Source of the DNA: Hybos culiciformis
Taxonomy: Eukaryota > Arthropoda > Insecta > Diptera > Hybotidae
Length of the DNA stretch: 64,000 nucleotides
Reading direction: 5' to 3'
NCBI GenBank assembly: GCA_964007475.1
Contig: OZ023275.1
Coordinates: 41,845,381 to 41,909,380 of the forward strand
Shown: piece after piece, positions 39,438-52,256 of the stretch
Layout of the letters: the number at the start of each line of letters is the position of its first letter
Numbering within the stretch: the first letter of the stretch is position 1
The notes under the pieces: model-generated
What the model saw: only the letters and a program-made list of their open reading frames with translations
Database searches by the model: none
What the model was told of the DNA's origin: nothing
Made by a program: the position numbers and the translations under genes

Positions 39438-40132
39438 CTAAAAAAAAAAATTAAAAATTTAAATGTTGAGGTTGTTTTTCCCTTCACACCGATTTTGTGG
39501 AAATATTCTTCAAAAATTTACTTTTATTTTTTTATTTATTTTTTTTTATTAAGGAAAATTGAAAATTAATTTTCTTTAATATAAAAATCAATGCTACCTT
39601 TTTCAATTTGATTTAAAAAAAAATAAAATTTTTAATTTTTTTTTTTGATTCTTTCAAAAAAAAATTTCCGCAAAATAAAAAAAAAATCGAATTGAATGAA
39701 AAATTCGATTTTAATTTTTTTGTTAATTTATTTTTATTTTTTTTTATTCTAATAAATTTATTTTATTTAATTAAACTTGGTTTTTTCAGATTTAAATATT
39801 TTGAGCTCAGAAAATTCTTTTAAAAAATAATTTTTTTTTTAGAGAAGCCAAAAAAAACCTAGTCACCACGAAAAAAATACAACAACAAAATCTTGAATAT
39901 TTCTAGGTTCACCACTTTATTTTTCTGCCATTTCCCCTAATTTTTATTTGCAAAATAATTTATATACACATCATGGTCTACTTTATATAACTTCAATGAA
40001 AAAAGAATAAAAAATTAGTTTACTAAAAAAAAGTACAAATTAATGAAGAGCGCTGCTTAGCTTTTATTTTATTAATTACACACAAGAAACAACTCATAAT
40101 ACTTTTAATAAATATGAAATAAATGGTCTTTT

Positions 40133-40261
40133 TTACACTTGTACTAATGCATTTGATGCTTTAACCTCTTTCACTCGTTGTTTCACACCCGCTGGCCAAA
40201 GATTAGATGCAGTAGACAAGAGTAAAAAAGCCCATTTATTTCTCAAACAATGAAGTATCAT
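40133..40261 (-). CDS. possible 42-residue small ORF upstream of ctp
   Basis: An ATG-to-stop frame of 42 residues with unusually balanced composition for this window. It has a hydrophobic part (KWAFLLLSTASNLW) followed by a basic amphipathic tail (GVKQRVKEVKASNALVQV). The frame stays open for about 19 more codons upstream of the ATG. The opposite strand is closed in all frames here. It lies about 0.7 kb upstream of the candidate ctp 5' exon on the same strand, so it could be a separate microprotein gene, an upstream ORF of a longer ctp transcript, or the terminal exon of another gene. I do not recognise the family. Confidence 0.3.
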   Translation of the reverse strand: MILHCLRNKWAFLLLSTASNLWPAGVKQRVKEVKASNALVQV

Positions 40262-41021
40262 AAAGATGTTAAAAATGTTAAAAAAAAGTCCAGTCCAACC
40301 TCGAGTAAGGACAATTTTTCTATAATTTCATGTTTATTTAAAAAAAAAATCAAAAAATAATTAAAAATTTTATAAACTTAACTCCATTGAATTGAAATCT
40401 CTTAATTTTTAATGTGGTTTGGCATTATTCAGTATGTCGTTGTAGAAACCATGCAATCATGTTTTTTTTCTTATCTTTAAAGAAGGGGAAATTTTTCTCC
40501 TTTGTAAAGTCCTTGAGATGCTTTTGATTGGTGAAATTGAGGTGGCTTCTAACAAAATCACATTAAGCAACTTCTAACATATTTTCAACTACAGTCTTTC
40601 TTCTTAAAAAGCTTGTAGACGCAAAATTATTACGGCTTTATTCACAATGCATTGAATATTATTTTTATTTAACTTTACCTGGTTTTTGTCTTTCATAGTT
40701 TCGTAGTATTCATAGAATAAGAGCAATAAGTGCGTAGTAAAAAATATTTATTCACTTTATTGAATTTTTTTAATAGTAATATCTAATGTTTGAATAAAAA
40801 CGATTATAATATTAAGTTTTGGGAACTAAAATATTCTTTCGTTTCTTGATTTTGATTATACGCTCAACACGTGACAATACAATAATTCATTATTTGACAA
40901 TACAATATTTCATTAATTCCAGCCCGTCGGTAATTTACATTACCGACAAATTATAATTATCGGAATTTTAAACTTTGAGTAAAATTATACAGGGGTAGGC
41001 ACAATATCTGAGAATAATCGG

Positions 41022-41070
41022 TTCGAAGAATGTGAGTCAAAAGTTAATTGACTGTTCACATTCTTTCGAA
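41022..41070. repeat. hairpin, 19/23-nt arms
   Basis: TTCGAAGAATGTGAGTCAA (41022-41040) pairs with TTGACTGTTCACATTCTTTC and the next three bases (to 41070), with small bulges around a 7-base loop. A second small hairpin, GTCGGTAAT/ATTACCGAC, lies at 40926-40947. They may be parts of one decayed element. Confidence 0.6.
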
Positions 41071-42447
41071 AAATTAAAAAAATTAGAAATACCTAGGAAT
41101 ACCTTGAAAAATTATTTATTTTATTCACCAAGTTCTGATTGAATGAATAAAAAGAGGTCTCAAAAACGTCATACCTTTACCATCAATACATAACTTATAT
41201 GTCTATTAAACCAAAGTTACCAAAGGAAAAATGTAGCCGTTAACATTTCAAGTTTAAAATTTTGGACCTTATAAAGCAATTTTTAAAACCAAAGCACTTT
41301 TGCACTAGGAATTCATAAAATTTTTGAACTCAGCTCTTTCATAACTTTTAATACAATTTTGTTTCCTTTTTTTTATTATTGCCGCAGACAAATATAACCA
41401 TAGATAGATATATAAATAATAATATATAATAATTAAATTTTTTCAAAAAAATATTATGTATAAACTTTTATTTTAAAAGCATCAATAATTTTTTTCTGCA
41501 CGCAATCATCTGCTTATTAGGTATATAAATATAGGTACTATATATATATATTAACTAAAAATTAGTACTTATTTCTTTTTATTCTGCAAATAAATACAAA
41601 ATCCTTCTTATATAAAAAAAATCCTAAAACAATTTTAATTATTTTTACTATTTATTTTATATATATTTAAAACAAATAAATGTTAAAATAATTTTACCAA
41701 GTAATTTTAAGTGTTAGATTTTCTTTAAAAACAGCAGAAATTTTGTTGCTCATGAAGTCATTTCATGAGGTAAAACTTGAAAATTATGAATAAAAATCAT
41801 TACGTAAACGATATTCAGAGTTTGTGTATGTTTTTTTTAATGTCCAAAAATTTAATAATATTATTTTTTTCACTAATTTATAAATTAAATTACACTTTAT
41901 ATTTTAAATAAATAAAATTATAGATATATTTTCTTTAAAAATTTACAAAAATTAATTTGTTTCAAGCACTGAACTTCCCGAAATTTTTCTTGGTTTGTTT
42001 TGATTTTTTTTTTTGATAAGAACATAACACAATTAATACTTCAACTTTAAGCTGTAAACATTTTCTGAGCTTTTTATTTTGGGATTAAAATTTCTGCAAA
42101 AATCGATAAAAATATCTTATACTGCATCTGTATCTATTTTTAAAATGTTATTAAAAATATTTTTGTGTGTACACGGAAAAGGGAAGTTTTCAGTTTCTTA
42201 TAATATGCTGGATTACCTGTTTTTTATACATATAATAAAAATATAATCAAAAAACTGCTAGATTTAGTATTTTGGTAAGAGTTATCATTTTGGTGGAAAA
42301 TTGTGATGAAAATAGAGAGATTTTATTCATTTGGCTGATGAAGTATTCTTAATAAAATCTATGAAATGTCATGTCTATGCTATTCAGTAACAAAAAATAC
42401 AACCCATAAAAACAAAGTTTTTGATATAAATCCTTTATATGCGAGGG

Positions 42448-42713
42448 AATTGATATGAAGTTCATATAAAGGTGTGTGTGTGTGAGTCTGTGGTGCCAAA
42501 GTATATTGTTATCGACGTCAAAGTGATGTGCAAAATTTTAGCTCGATTGGATACCGGAAATTGAGTCTATTTTGACTTACTAAGTTTGCAGACCAGGTGG
42601 TGAAGTTTATATAAAGGTGTGTGTGTGATGCCAAAGTAAATTTCAACTCGATTGGATACCGGGAAGTGGGTCATTTTTAATTTTGTAAGTTTGAGGAAAG
42701 TGTGCTGAAGTTC

Positions 42714-42746
<33 letters not shown>

Positions 42747-43505
42747 AATATGTCGATGCCAAAGTGTATTGTCATCGACGACAAAACTATGTACAAAATT
42801 TCAGCTCGATTGGATACCGGGAAGTGGGTCAATTTTGACTTTCTAAGTTTGTGGAAACGGCCGTGAAGTTGATATAAAGAATTTAATTAATAAAGATGTG
42901 TGTATGTGTGAATATGTCGATGCCAAAGTGCATTGTCATTGACGACAAAGCAATGTGCAAAATTTCAGCTCGATTGGATAACGGGAAGTGGGTCAATTTT
43001 GACTTTCTAAGTTTGTGGAAACGACCGTGAAGTTGATATAAAGAATTTAATTGATAAAGATGTGTGAGTGTGAATGTGTCGATGCCAAAGTGAATTGTCA
43101 TCAAGGACAAAGCGGTGTCCTTAATTTCAGCTCGATTGGATACCGGGAAGTGGGTCAATTTTGATTTTCTAAGTTTGCGTCACCGGTGATGAAATGAACA
43201 TAAAGGTGAATGTGTCGATGCCAAAGTCCATTGTCATCGACGACAAAGCGATGTGCAAAATTTCAGCTCGATTGGATACCGGGAAGTGGGTCAATTTTGA
43301 CTTTCTAAGTTTGTGGAAACGACCGTGAAGTTGATATAAAGAATTTAATTGATAAAGATGTGTGAGTGTGAATTTGTCGATGCCAAAGTGAATTGTCATC
43401 AAGGACAAAGCGGTGTGCTTAATTTCAGCTCGATTGGATACCGGGAAGTGGGTCAATTTTGACTTTCTAAGTTTGTGGAAACGAAGTGAAGTTAATATAA
43501 AGGAT
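42448..43505. repeat. tandem repeat array, about 163-bp unit, seven copies
   Basis: The anchor GCTCGATTGGATACCGGGAA, or a close variant, recurs at 42541, 42646, 42804, 42968, 43130, 43266 and 43428. Spacings are 105, 158, 164, 162, 136 and 162. Units also share CATCGACGACAAAGC and GACTTTCTAAGTTTG. Copies 4-5 and 6-7 match each other as a pair, giving a 298-bp higher-order repeat. TG and TA runs of variable length are embedded. Minus-strand open frames across the array are by-products. Confidence 0.92.
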
Positions 43506-44456
43506 TTAAAAATTTAATTAATAAAGTCAAATTTAGAAATAATATCGTTTTTTATCGGATAATTTTTTTTAAATGAAAAAAAAACTTATATGAAATAAGA
43601 AATAAACAGGTGAGTTCCTAACTAATTTGAATGACGATGTATATCATAAAAATGGAAGAAATGTCACGAAAATCCTATTTTCAAATTATTTATAGAAATT
43701 CAATGAAAATTACAAGCAAACGAAGACAATATTTTTATGATTATTTGTACATCTTATACATACTTCTTTTGAAAATTAATTCAAATTTATTAACAGTTAG
43801 AAAAGGAAATTTCACAATTTTCCTTTTATTTGTATTAGCTAAAATAATGTGAGCGAAAATTTTTTGTATCAACTGTTAAAAAAATTCGTTTTAATTTTTA
43901 AATACAGATTAAAATTCAAAATATAAAATTGTGTCATCTAAAAAACTATTGAATACCAATGTACAAGTTTGCATACCCAAATAAAAAATAATAAGAAAAG
44001 AATGATAAGAACTCGATTCACAATCATTAATTTAAAATATTAGTTAAAAAATAAAATATTCAAAAAAAATATTGAGAAAATTCTTACAAATACACAAAGT
44101 ATATTAAAATTAAAAGCTTTATTAGAAATATTCTAAGGTTCCATTAAAATTAAACTATTGAGTTTTTTTTTGAAGCAGGTAATTATATAATTAATATAAA
44201 AAATTTTAAGGTAAGCCACACTATATGGCAGACTGCTATGTACTTCTATGGAAACAATTTCACAAAAAAATATGATACTCAACTCACACTAACCGCACAC
44301 TATGGCAGCATTTAATGATTATGATGCCATATTTCTTTGGCATTAGCTAATCACTCGCTATTCTCGTAGAAAACTGCTATAGAAATTTGCGATATTAATG
44401 CAGACTTGATATACTACACTTTAGAAGTGCGTGATCACAAGCCACGAATTCGACGT

Positions 44457-44500
44457 TGACGATTCTGTGACGTATCAGTGACGGAATTGTGACGTTACTG
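44457..44500. repeat. 11-bp tandem repeat with four TGACG motifs
   Basis: TGACG occurs at 44457, 44468, 44479 and 44490, exactly 11 bp apart. The units are TGACGATTCTG, TGACGTATCAG, TGACGGAATTG and TGACGTTACTG. TGACG is the half-site of CREB/ATF-type bZIP factors, and 11 bp is close to one turn of the helix. No gene is seen within several kilobases, so the role is open. Confidence 0.75.
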
Positions 44501-45884
44501 ATGTGTGTATGATTAGATCATAATTTTTTTTTCTTTGTAAATTTTTATTTCTAATTTTACACATCATTAAAAATTTTTTTTTTCTAACTTTTGATAATAA
44601 AAAATAAATTTTATTTTGCTTTTTTAAAACTAATATATTTATGTAGCTAGAGCTACACTATATAATATATGTATATTTTAAGTACGTGCAAAATTTGATA
44701 GCCACGTACTTTACACTAAAAACGGTAACAATTACAATTGGTAAAAAATTTATATATTTAAGTAGTTATAAAAAAAATAAAATAAATACTTAACAAAAAA
44801 CCATATAATATTCAAAATTTTAAAATTTTGTCACGTTTTTAAGTTTTGTTTTATTTCCTCGAAAAAAATTTCTAAAAGAAAAATTAAAAAGTATATTATC
44901 CTAAATTTGAAATTCTTGTTATCCTTGGAACTATATTTACGAGTTATTTTTAAATTTCTTTGATTTTTGTTGTTACAATTTTTTTTAACGTTTATGTACA
45001 AGTTTGAAACAAAAAAAATTTATTCTCATTCTAAATTATATTTTATATTCATTCAGTTATAATAAGTTTTTTTTTTTTAAATTTACATTATCTATCTTTT
45101 TTGGGAAGATTGTGTCTGAGTTTCATTGTACAATATGTAATTAAGAAAAGCTAAAAACTGTTTTAAAGTGTTGATGTTGATAAATTACATAGAAACTATA
45201 TTTTAAAATTAAATAGTGTTTTATTACACGCAGTCTAAAATATGAACTAGGAATTTTCATACTTCTTCAGCCACCATAATGTAAAAATATTTACCTTGAA
45301 TTTTCAGGTTTTTAGAGTTTTGCTAGCAAAAAAAGATAAATTTATTGTTGCAAATAAGCAGCAAGAACAATTTTATAAAATTGTCTAAAAAGTTCTTATA
45401 AAAGTTGTCTTTAATGAGAGTGATTCATATATTACGACATATAGTTAGTTTGAAATCATTTTAAGTAGATTTTCTTTCTCTGTGGTGTCGAAAACACTAT
45501 TATTGTTATTTTTTTTTGTTACATTCATTTGTTATTAGTGCAGGTCTTTATCATAAAGTTAAGTGTATCGCTTAAGAAATAAATGAAAGAAAATCTCTTG
45601 ACTTTGAGGTTTAAAAATAATAACAATTTTATTTTAATAATAGTATTTAAAATGATAAAGAAGATAAAAAAAACAAATAGATTAAAAAATTTTAATTTGA
45701 AAATTGAAAAAGAGAAATTTACATTTTGGAAAAGTTTAAAATATGGAAAATAAATAAAATGAAGCGAAATTTCAAATATATGGAAATAAAAAAACAAAAT
45801 ATTGAATTTTTACTCCTTAATGCATTTTCAGTTCATCAACCGGAACTGTTTATTATATTTTTCTATTTCGTTTTTAATCATCTT

Positions 45885-46788
45885 TAGGGATGTCAATTAT
45901 CCGGACTTTCAGATATCCGGATATCGAATAGCTTAAACCTGAAGAAATATCCGAATATCCGGATATATTCGGATATTTGCAAGATTCCGAAATTTGGAAA
46001 AGAAAATCTAAATATTTCGACTTTTACGTTCATTTTATTCGATATTAATTCAAAAAAAAAAGAAAATATATAATTAAATTAATATAGTTTTATTATTTAT
46101 ATATTATAGTCATTATTAAAATAGAATTTCAAGAATAATGGAAACTGAATTTTACTTCGTAATCTTATTGAAAATGTTCCACCCTCCGAAAAAACTCCCT
46201 CATTGCTGGTAGATGTTGGTTTAATTGTATGAAGGGCGTTCAAAAGCTCTTCCAAGCTGTGATTTAGTTTTCCATTGCCTTCAAGAAGTTCTTTTTGTAG
46301 AGTCAAAATTATTTTAAAATTTTTTTTGAGTTTCATTGGTCAAAATACAAACTGATATATACATTTTTATATAAATTTTAATTTTAATTTTAATTCTTAT
46401 TTTAAAGGAAACTGAATTCTAATCTCAAAAAAATTAGAGATTTCGTTTATATATTTGAAATACAGCAATACAATTTTGTTATCTACATTTTAAAAAAATG
46501 AAGGATTTATGCACAGCCAACAATTCTAATTTTTGAAATGACAAAAATCTACTTTCTCGACAACACGGTAATTAAAAAAAGGATTGTCGGTCTTACAAAA
46601 TAGTTCGTAGAACTTTTGAAAACGCCAATACACAGATTTTATATTTAATAAAAAAATATTAAAAGTCGGAGAAAAAATCAAAAAAATATCCGGATAATTG
46701 ATTCGAAATATCCGGATTTCGAATAATCCGTAAATCCAGAAAATATCCGGATAGTTAAAACCGAATACTAACCGGATTGCCATCCCTA
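45885..46788. mobile_element. hAT-family DNA transposon, decayed, with 8-bp target duplication
   Basis: Ends TAGGGATG and CATCCCTA are flanked on both sides by ATCATCTT (45877-45884 and 46789-46796). This is the 8-bp duplication typical of hAT insertions. Both subterminal regions carry many copies of ATATCCGGATA in both orientations, the usual kind of hAT transposase binding array. The interior holds a remnant of the transposase C-terminus on the minus strand. The 904-bp length is too short for an autonomous copy. Confidence 0.9.
46097..46336 (-). pseudogene. hAT transposase C-terminal dimerisation remnant
   Basis: This 79-codon frame contains SLEELLNALHTIKPTSTSNE then GVFSEGG and RLRSK. It matches the hAT dimerisation-domain pattern (P-T/A-S-T-x-x-E-R-V/I-F-S-x-x-G, then K-x-R-S). 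The conserved arginine after the glutamate is replaced by glycine, and the catalytic regions are missing. It lies inside the TAGGGATG element, which agrees with an internally deleted and mutated hAT copy. Confidence 0.7.
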
Positions 46789-46796
46789 ATCATCTT

Positions 46797-49209
46797 TGTT
46801 CCGCACTAAAAATATTAATTATTACACTACTGAGCCGATTCAGATCGTAACATATCAAATCAATATAAGCAATGAAGTGGGGCCGAATTATGTTTCAATT
46901 TATTTACATAAAGATTTTATTAAAGCTAATTAATACTCCGCGTTCATTCAGCTTGCAAAAATCTCTAACAGTTACAAACTAATAAACTTATCTCTAAACT
47001 TAAAAAAAGAAAATAAAGTTTTATTTACATACTGCTTTTTTTTTACGTCAATGAAAATTTTCCCTCTAACAATGATAAAGAAAATTCAATTTTTTTTTTG
47101 CGGCAGCGATAAAATTTTCTTCATTTTAAGTTTTCATTTAATTTGCATTAATTGTAAGTTCCACTACATTTTTCCGTCTGGCTAACAAAAAAAAAACTTT
47201 ATTTTTAATTTGTTTCATTTATATACTATTTTCTTTGCTTTTTTTTTATTGACAAAAAGAAAAACAATGCAATAAACTTTCATTTCTTCCAATTAAAAAA
47301 CACTAATGATCTAAAAAGAAAAGCAGCATAATACACATAGAATTTCATTCAATTCGGAACATAATTTTTGAAACATAAGAAGACTGATAAAATAATTTTG
47401 TTATTTAGATAATTACGGTTTTTGTTTCAATTGAATAATTTAAGACAAAAAATAAAAAAAAACGAAAGGCAAAAGATATATTTTCAATTTTAAAAAATAA
47501 TTTTAAACAAAAAGTTTTGAAATTTTTCCTTTAAATTAAAGAACACTCCAATGAGAAATAGTGCACATAAGTTATATATAAAAATTAACTATATAAGGAA
47601 CTCTTAAAAGAATTATCAGAATTATAATATTTTCTTTTTGGTAGAGTTTTGGAATTGAAATTAAACTTGTCGCTTAATAATAATATTATTACATTGTATC
47701 ATTTGTAATATAACTACTAAGTATGCTAAAACGATTAAGAATAAATAAACATATATAGAAGATTCTAAGTAACTGACAATACTAATAAAACATATGATTA
47801 TCAGTCATTTTCAATTGCATGGAAACCTGATTAAAGCATGACTAGTTAAAGAACATAAATGAAAGCTCTCACGAAATAATACATTTTATGTATAAATTTA
47901 ATTTCTCATTTTCAATATTATTGCCAAGAAAATTGAAATATTGTAAAAAAAAAAATATTTCAAGAAATCAATCATAATAACATTTTAATGATATTCTTTT
48001 TTGTTCTTTTTTTCATCATATTGAAATTTAAGAAAAAAAAAAAGAAGAATTTTATTGCCTTCCTATTGCACTTTGTTCGAGAGATCATAAAATCGTTGTG
48101 TATATAAAATGCTGTTAGGTACTGATGTTTTTTTTTTCTTCCTGCCTGTAAAAAGCAATAGATTTTCGAATGAAAATGACTCAAAAACATATTGAAAATA
48201 AGTGAAAAAAGTAAAAATACTATTTCTTGCTAGAAAATTTGTTTTTTTTACTGCGCTGTGTTCAAAAAAAGTATATGATGAAAATAATGCAAAAATTGAA
48301 TTTTTAGAAAAAGATACAAAAAATGTTAAATATGTGTGAATTTAATATGACTCGATAGCATAGTTTTTATTAGAACTGTATTCAGTTTTTATGTTTGAGA
48401 GTATTATGACAGAAGTTCTATGGATTAAATTAGATTGACGAATTTTCGGTCTTTACACGATTGCGATACGATTTAATGCTTTTTAAACTTTTCTTCTCTA
48501 TAATAGAGATAAAACTGTTTATATCTATGCGAATTATTATGGACTAGGATTCAAAATGTTGAAGGTAAAGTCATCGTTCAAAGGTTCAAACATTCACGGT
48601 TTAATTAATTCCGTGAAGTTAAAACTATATAAATCAACTTTTTTTGTTGTCATTTAAAATTTTAAAAGAAATTATTAAACTTAAAAATTTTCCTCCAATT
48701 TGGAATGATTCATACCTTTAAGGTATATTAAGGTATTCTAATTCAAGGTTTTCTAAATATATAGCTCATAAACTAAAGAGATATAAAAGAAATATTATTT
48801 TGATTCTTCCTGAAAAAATACAAAGGAAAATAAAATCTTTATAATCTTTTTGATAAAATGAATGCACTCTTTATTTTAGACTCTTTTTCATAATAAGTTT
48901 TGCTACTGTTTTACATTGTAAAAGAAAAATGATATTTTTAAATTTAAACCTTTCAATATTCAACTTCAAAAATCAAAAAGTTCGTGGGAGAATGATTTCT
49001 TACTCCATTTACTATACAGAAAGAGCTTTATTCCATTTAATTTATTTCGGTTTTCAATTATTTTTTTTTTAAATTCTTAAAAAAACAAACATTACATGTA
49101 AAATTATGCAAGCATAATAGTTACATTTGCATACAGATATAATAATGTACACATATGAAAAGCATATTATGCATTATATAGTATTCACATATTAAATATA
49201 TAATTTTCT

Positions 49210-49248
<39 letters not shown>

Positions 49249-51336
49249 TCGTCAAGATAATCATAATTATGATTGTAATTTTAATAAAATTTTAGAAAAC
49301 ATAATTTAATAATTATTCCATGCGAATTTTTAGATTAATTTGAGGGTAATTTAAATTTATGATTATTCTTAATAATATGTATTATATTATGTATGTATAA
49401 TCCATCCGTTGTGATGTTTTTGAAATATATATATTATAGTAGTATTTATAATGCTATGTGATGTGTTTATAATGATTTGTAATGTAGGGATTTTCATTTA
49501 TGCTTATAACTTTATTAAAAAGTTATTTAAAAATTGTATTTGTAGAAGAGAGTCTAGTGCAGTGTACTGTGAGGCATTTGATTTTAGTTTAAATAAATAT
49601 TAGGATAATATATTAATTCTCTTAGCAGATTAATTCTCTAGTAAATATCAACAAATTCACACACGTTTTTTATACAGAAGATTCTGTCCGAAAAAAAATT
49701 CTTTGAAGTCAAAACAATGTTTGCGGGAACAACTAGTGTTTTAATAAAATATTTGTTTGCATAATATTTGTAAATGATCTACGATTTTCAATTTGTTCAA
49801 ATATATAGATTTATCTATAAATTTAAGTGTGCTAAAAGATTTTTCACAACACATTATCTAGAGAAATTTGTAACTTCATCGTTTTTACTTGAAATTACTT
49901 TTAATATTTTATAACATTAAACTAATCAAAAACATTATGTGTGTTTTTATATGTAAATCCTTTTAATTATACTATAATTATTCTTGTCAGACGTATATAT
50001 TCATTAATTCAAAACTATTTATAAAATATTTTGATATAAAATTTTTAATGTGAACTACTGTATATATAAATTATAAAGTACTATGTGCATAAGCGATAAT
50101 TTATTTGAATGTAGGCAAGGCTAAAAAAAATAATAAGAATCTTTAATAAACATTTCATGTTTCAATGATTTGATTAATATTTTTGTGATACGGATATTTA
50201 TACATTTTGAACAAAAACACACAATAACTACCTTTAGAAAACCACATTTAAAATAGCTTCTAATTTTCTATAGTGGTCAAAAATGATTGTGCATTTCTAT
50301 ATGGATTTGATTGTGAAAACATATTGAACAATATATACACAAACAATACAAAATATATTATCCAGAATATTTGTAGATAAAATTAATCGTAAAGTTATAT
50401 AGAGTAGTATATATGTATAACATATATGTAGCAAGAAAAGATAGATTTTAAATTTAACGATTCTAAATTATAAGATTCTTTTTTTTAAATAAACCCTAAT
50501 AGCCGACCTCTGATTGACCATATTTATATTGTATACTAGATTTTGTTGTAATTAAAGTTTAAGTGGAATTGACGTTATTCAATTCCTTTTTAGACCGATT
50601 TTTCTTATTTTGAGAAATTTTACTTGTTCGTGGTAATTTGTAAATTTTCTATTTGGCCGGAATATCAATATTTAGTGAAAGAGAATTATAATTGGATAAT
50701 TTGAATTTTTGACAAAATGTTGGATGCGTGAATGAAGTTGAAGTTATAAATAATTTCACGTAACCATCTGTTTTGTTGACATTCATTTTTTTCTTTTAAA
50801 TAATTCTTATATCCTGAGAAATCCTTATTCATTATGCGAATTGAAGGACTTTTTATCATAAAAATTAAGTATTCTTAAAGAGAAAATAATTTTTTCTAAT
50901 CATAAGCATGGATAATTTTCTTGATTTTTCTACTTTTTTTTTTCTATATTCATAAGGCAAAAAAGAGCCCTTTAAACATCATAAATTATAATCATATTAA
51001 CAAAAAAAATATTCTAGTTGATTTATTATCACGTCTTAGGATTAACATTTTTGGAAAAACTAAGAAAAAAAAAAAAAAAAAACTTGAGGGAAAAATCTTT
51101 AAACGTGCTAATATTAGTATGTTATGTACCTACATATGTTATACATATAGTCAAATAAAAATTATAGTGAAAAAAAAACTATAAGACATATATAATTAGA
51201 AAATTTTCTTAAAACTCTTCAAAAAATATAATCCTCGGTTCCTCGGACTTTCATTATCTCAATCAGAATCAAACATAATTATGATAAAAAACAAAAAATA
51301 ACACATAATAATTATTTTAGTATTTAGTTCTTTAAT
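46797..51336. other. AT-rich intergenic DNA
   Basis: Nothing but simple repeats, including the TAA microsatellite at 49211. The frames at 47972 and 50921 are homopolymer by-products. Confidence 0.75.
49211..49248. repeat. (TAA)n microsatellite
   Basis: About twelve uninterrupted TAA units. Shorter TAA or TTA tracts lie near 599-650 and 15719-15744. Confidence 0.95.
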
Positions 51337-52256
51337 TCAATAATGAGTCGATAAAATTTTTGCTCGGTTTTCCAGAAAAAAAGCTAAAACAACAATTGCA
51401 TTATAAACATCGAGTGCTGAAAATAAAAAAGAAAAATTAATGTGAATATTCAAGCATTCTAAATAAATTGGAAAAAATGTAGTATCATAATAAAAATTTT
51501 CCATAAAGAACAATATTTATTTATAGTTGAGAATATTAACTTACTAATTGACATCAAATTATATCCCACTAAAATAGAAAAATTAATATAATCTGATCGT
51601 TCGTGAAAATGCTCATTTCCAAGCATTAGAAGATAGAACCATGACACATGAATTACAAATACGACAGACGATGTAATTATCCATGGTAATGAAAACCAAT
51701 TGTTTCTCTGAAATAAAATAGTTATTGTTTTTTTTAATTCAAAACATATAAACATTATTTTTTAAACAAATTTTGAACCCTGATGATAACTGAACTTATT
51801 TACTTACTTTCGCTGCTGCCAGAATCAGAAGTCCAGAAGCTATAAGATCAAATACAACAAATGCAATCACAGATCCAAAGACTAATTTTATTTCTGAAAT
51901 TAAAAAACAAAAACAAAGTAAAACAGCCCGTTTTTCACAATTCGTTTTCAAATACTCGCAAAATGAACATTTGTTTAAAATTCAAATTAATTATTCCATA
52001 AAATATTGATATAAATTATGAAAATTTTGAATTTTAATACGTTGAAGAGATATTTGTGCTTAGACCTTCAAAACGATCTAGTTTTAAAAAGTATATTCTT
52101 ACTTTGTCTATAATCTTCGTCGTACCATTCAGGAATAGAGAATTGATGTGAAAATTTAATAAAAATTATCACAACAAAAATATCCGTGAATATCCCAAAT
52201 AATCCAATTAACATAAGACCATTTCGCAAAGGAAAATTACAATAACTGCGTAACAT
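51337..52256 (-). CDS. small four-pass membrane protein (DUF4728-like insect family), four exons
   Basis: Exons: 52256-52103, 51893-51808, 51707-51545, 51416-51337. These give 483 nt, or 160 residues plus stop, with all junctions in frame and all donors GTAAG. Four hydrophobic segments lie near residues 13-33, 55-80, 88-110 and 122-150. The short N-terminus has the CNFPLRNGLMLIG pattern. A polar, acidic loop (WYDEDYRQ) follows the first segment. The size, exon pattern and N-terminal motif match small insect four-membrane-segment proteins annotated as DUF4728 or LAPTM-like. Their role is unknown; some related families act in lysosomal membranes or junctions. The gene itself is well supported by splicing; the family name is less sure. 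Confidence 0.8.

Noticed and set aside
43169..43456. Minus-strand open frames (also 42883-43158) with repeated THFPVSNRAEI peptides
   Set aside because: They are translations of the ~163-bp tandem array. The spacing between other units is not a multiple of three and no start or splice context supports coding.
46526..46783. Frame with repeated NYPDIF peptides
   Set aside because: It is a translation of the ATATCCGGATA subterminal repeats of the hAT element.
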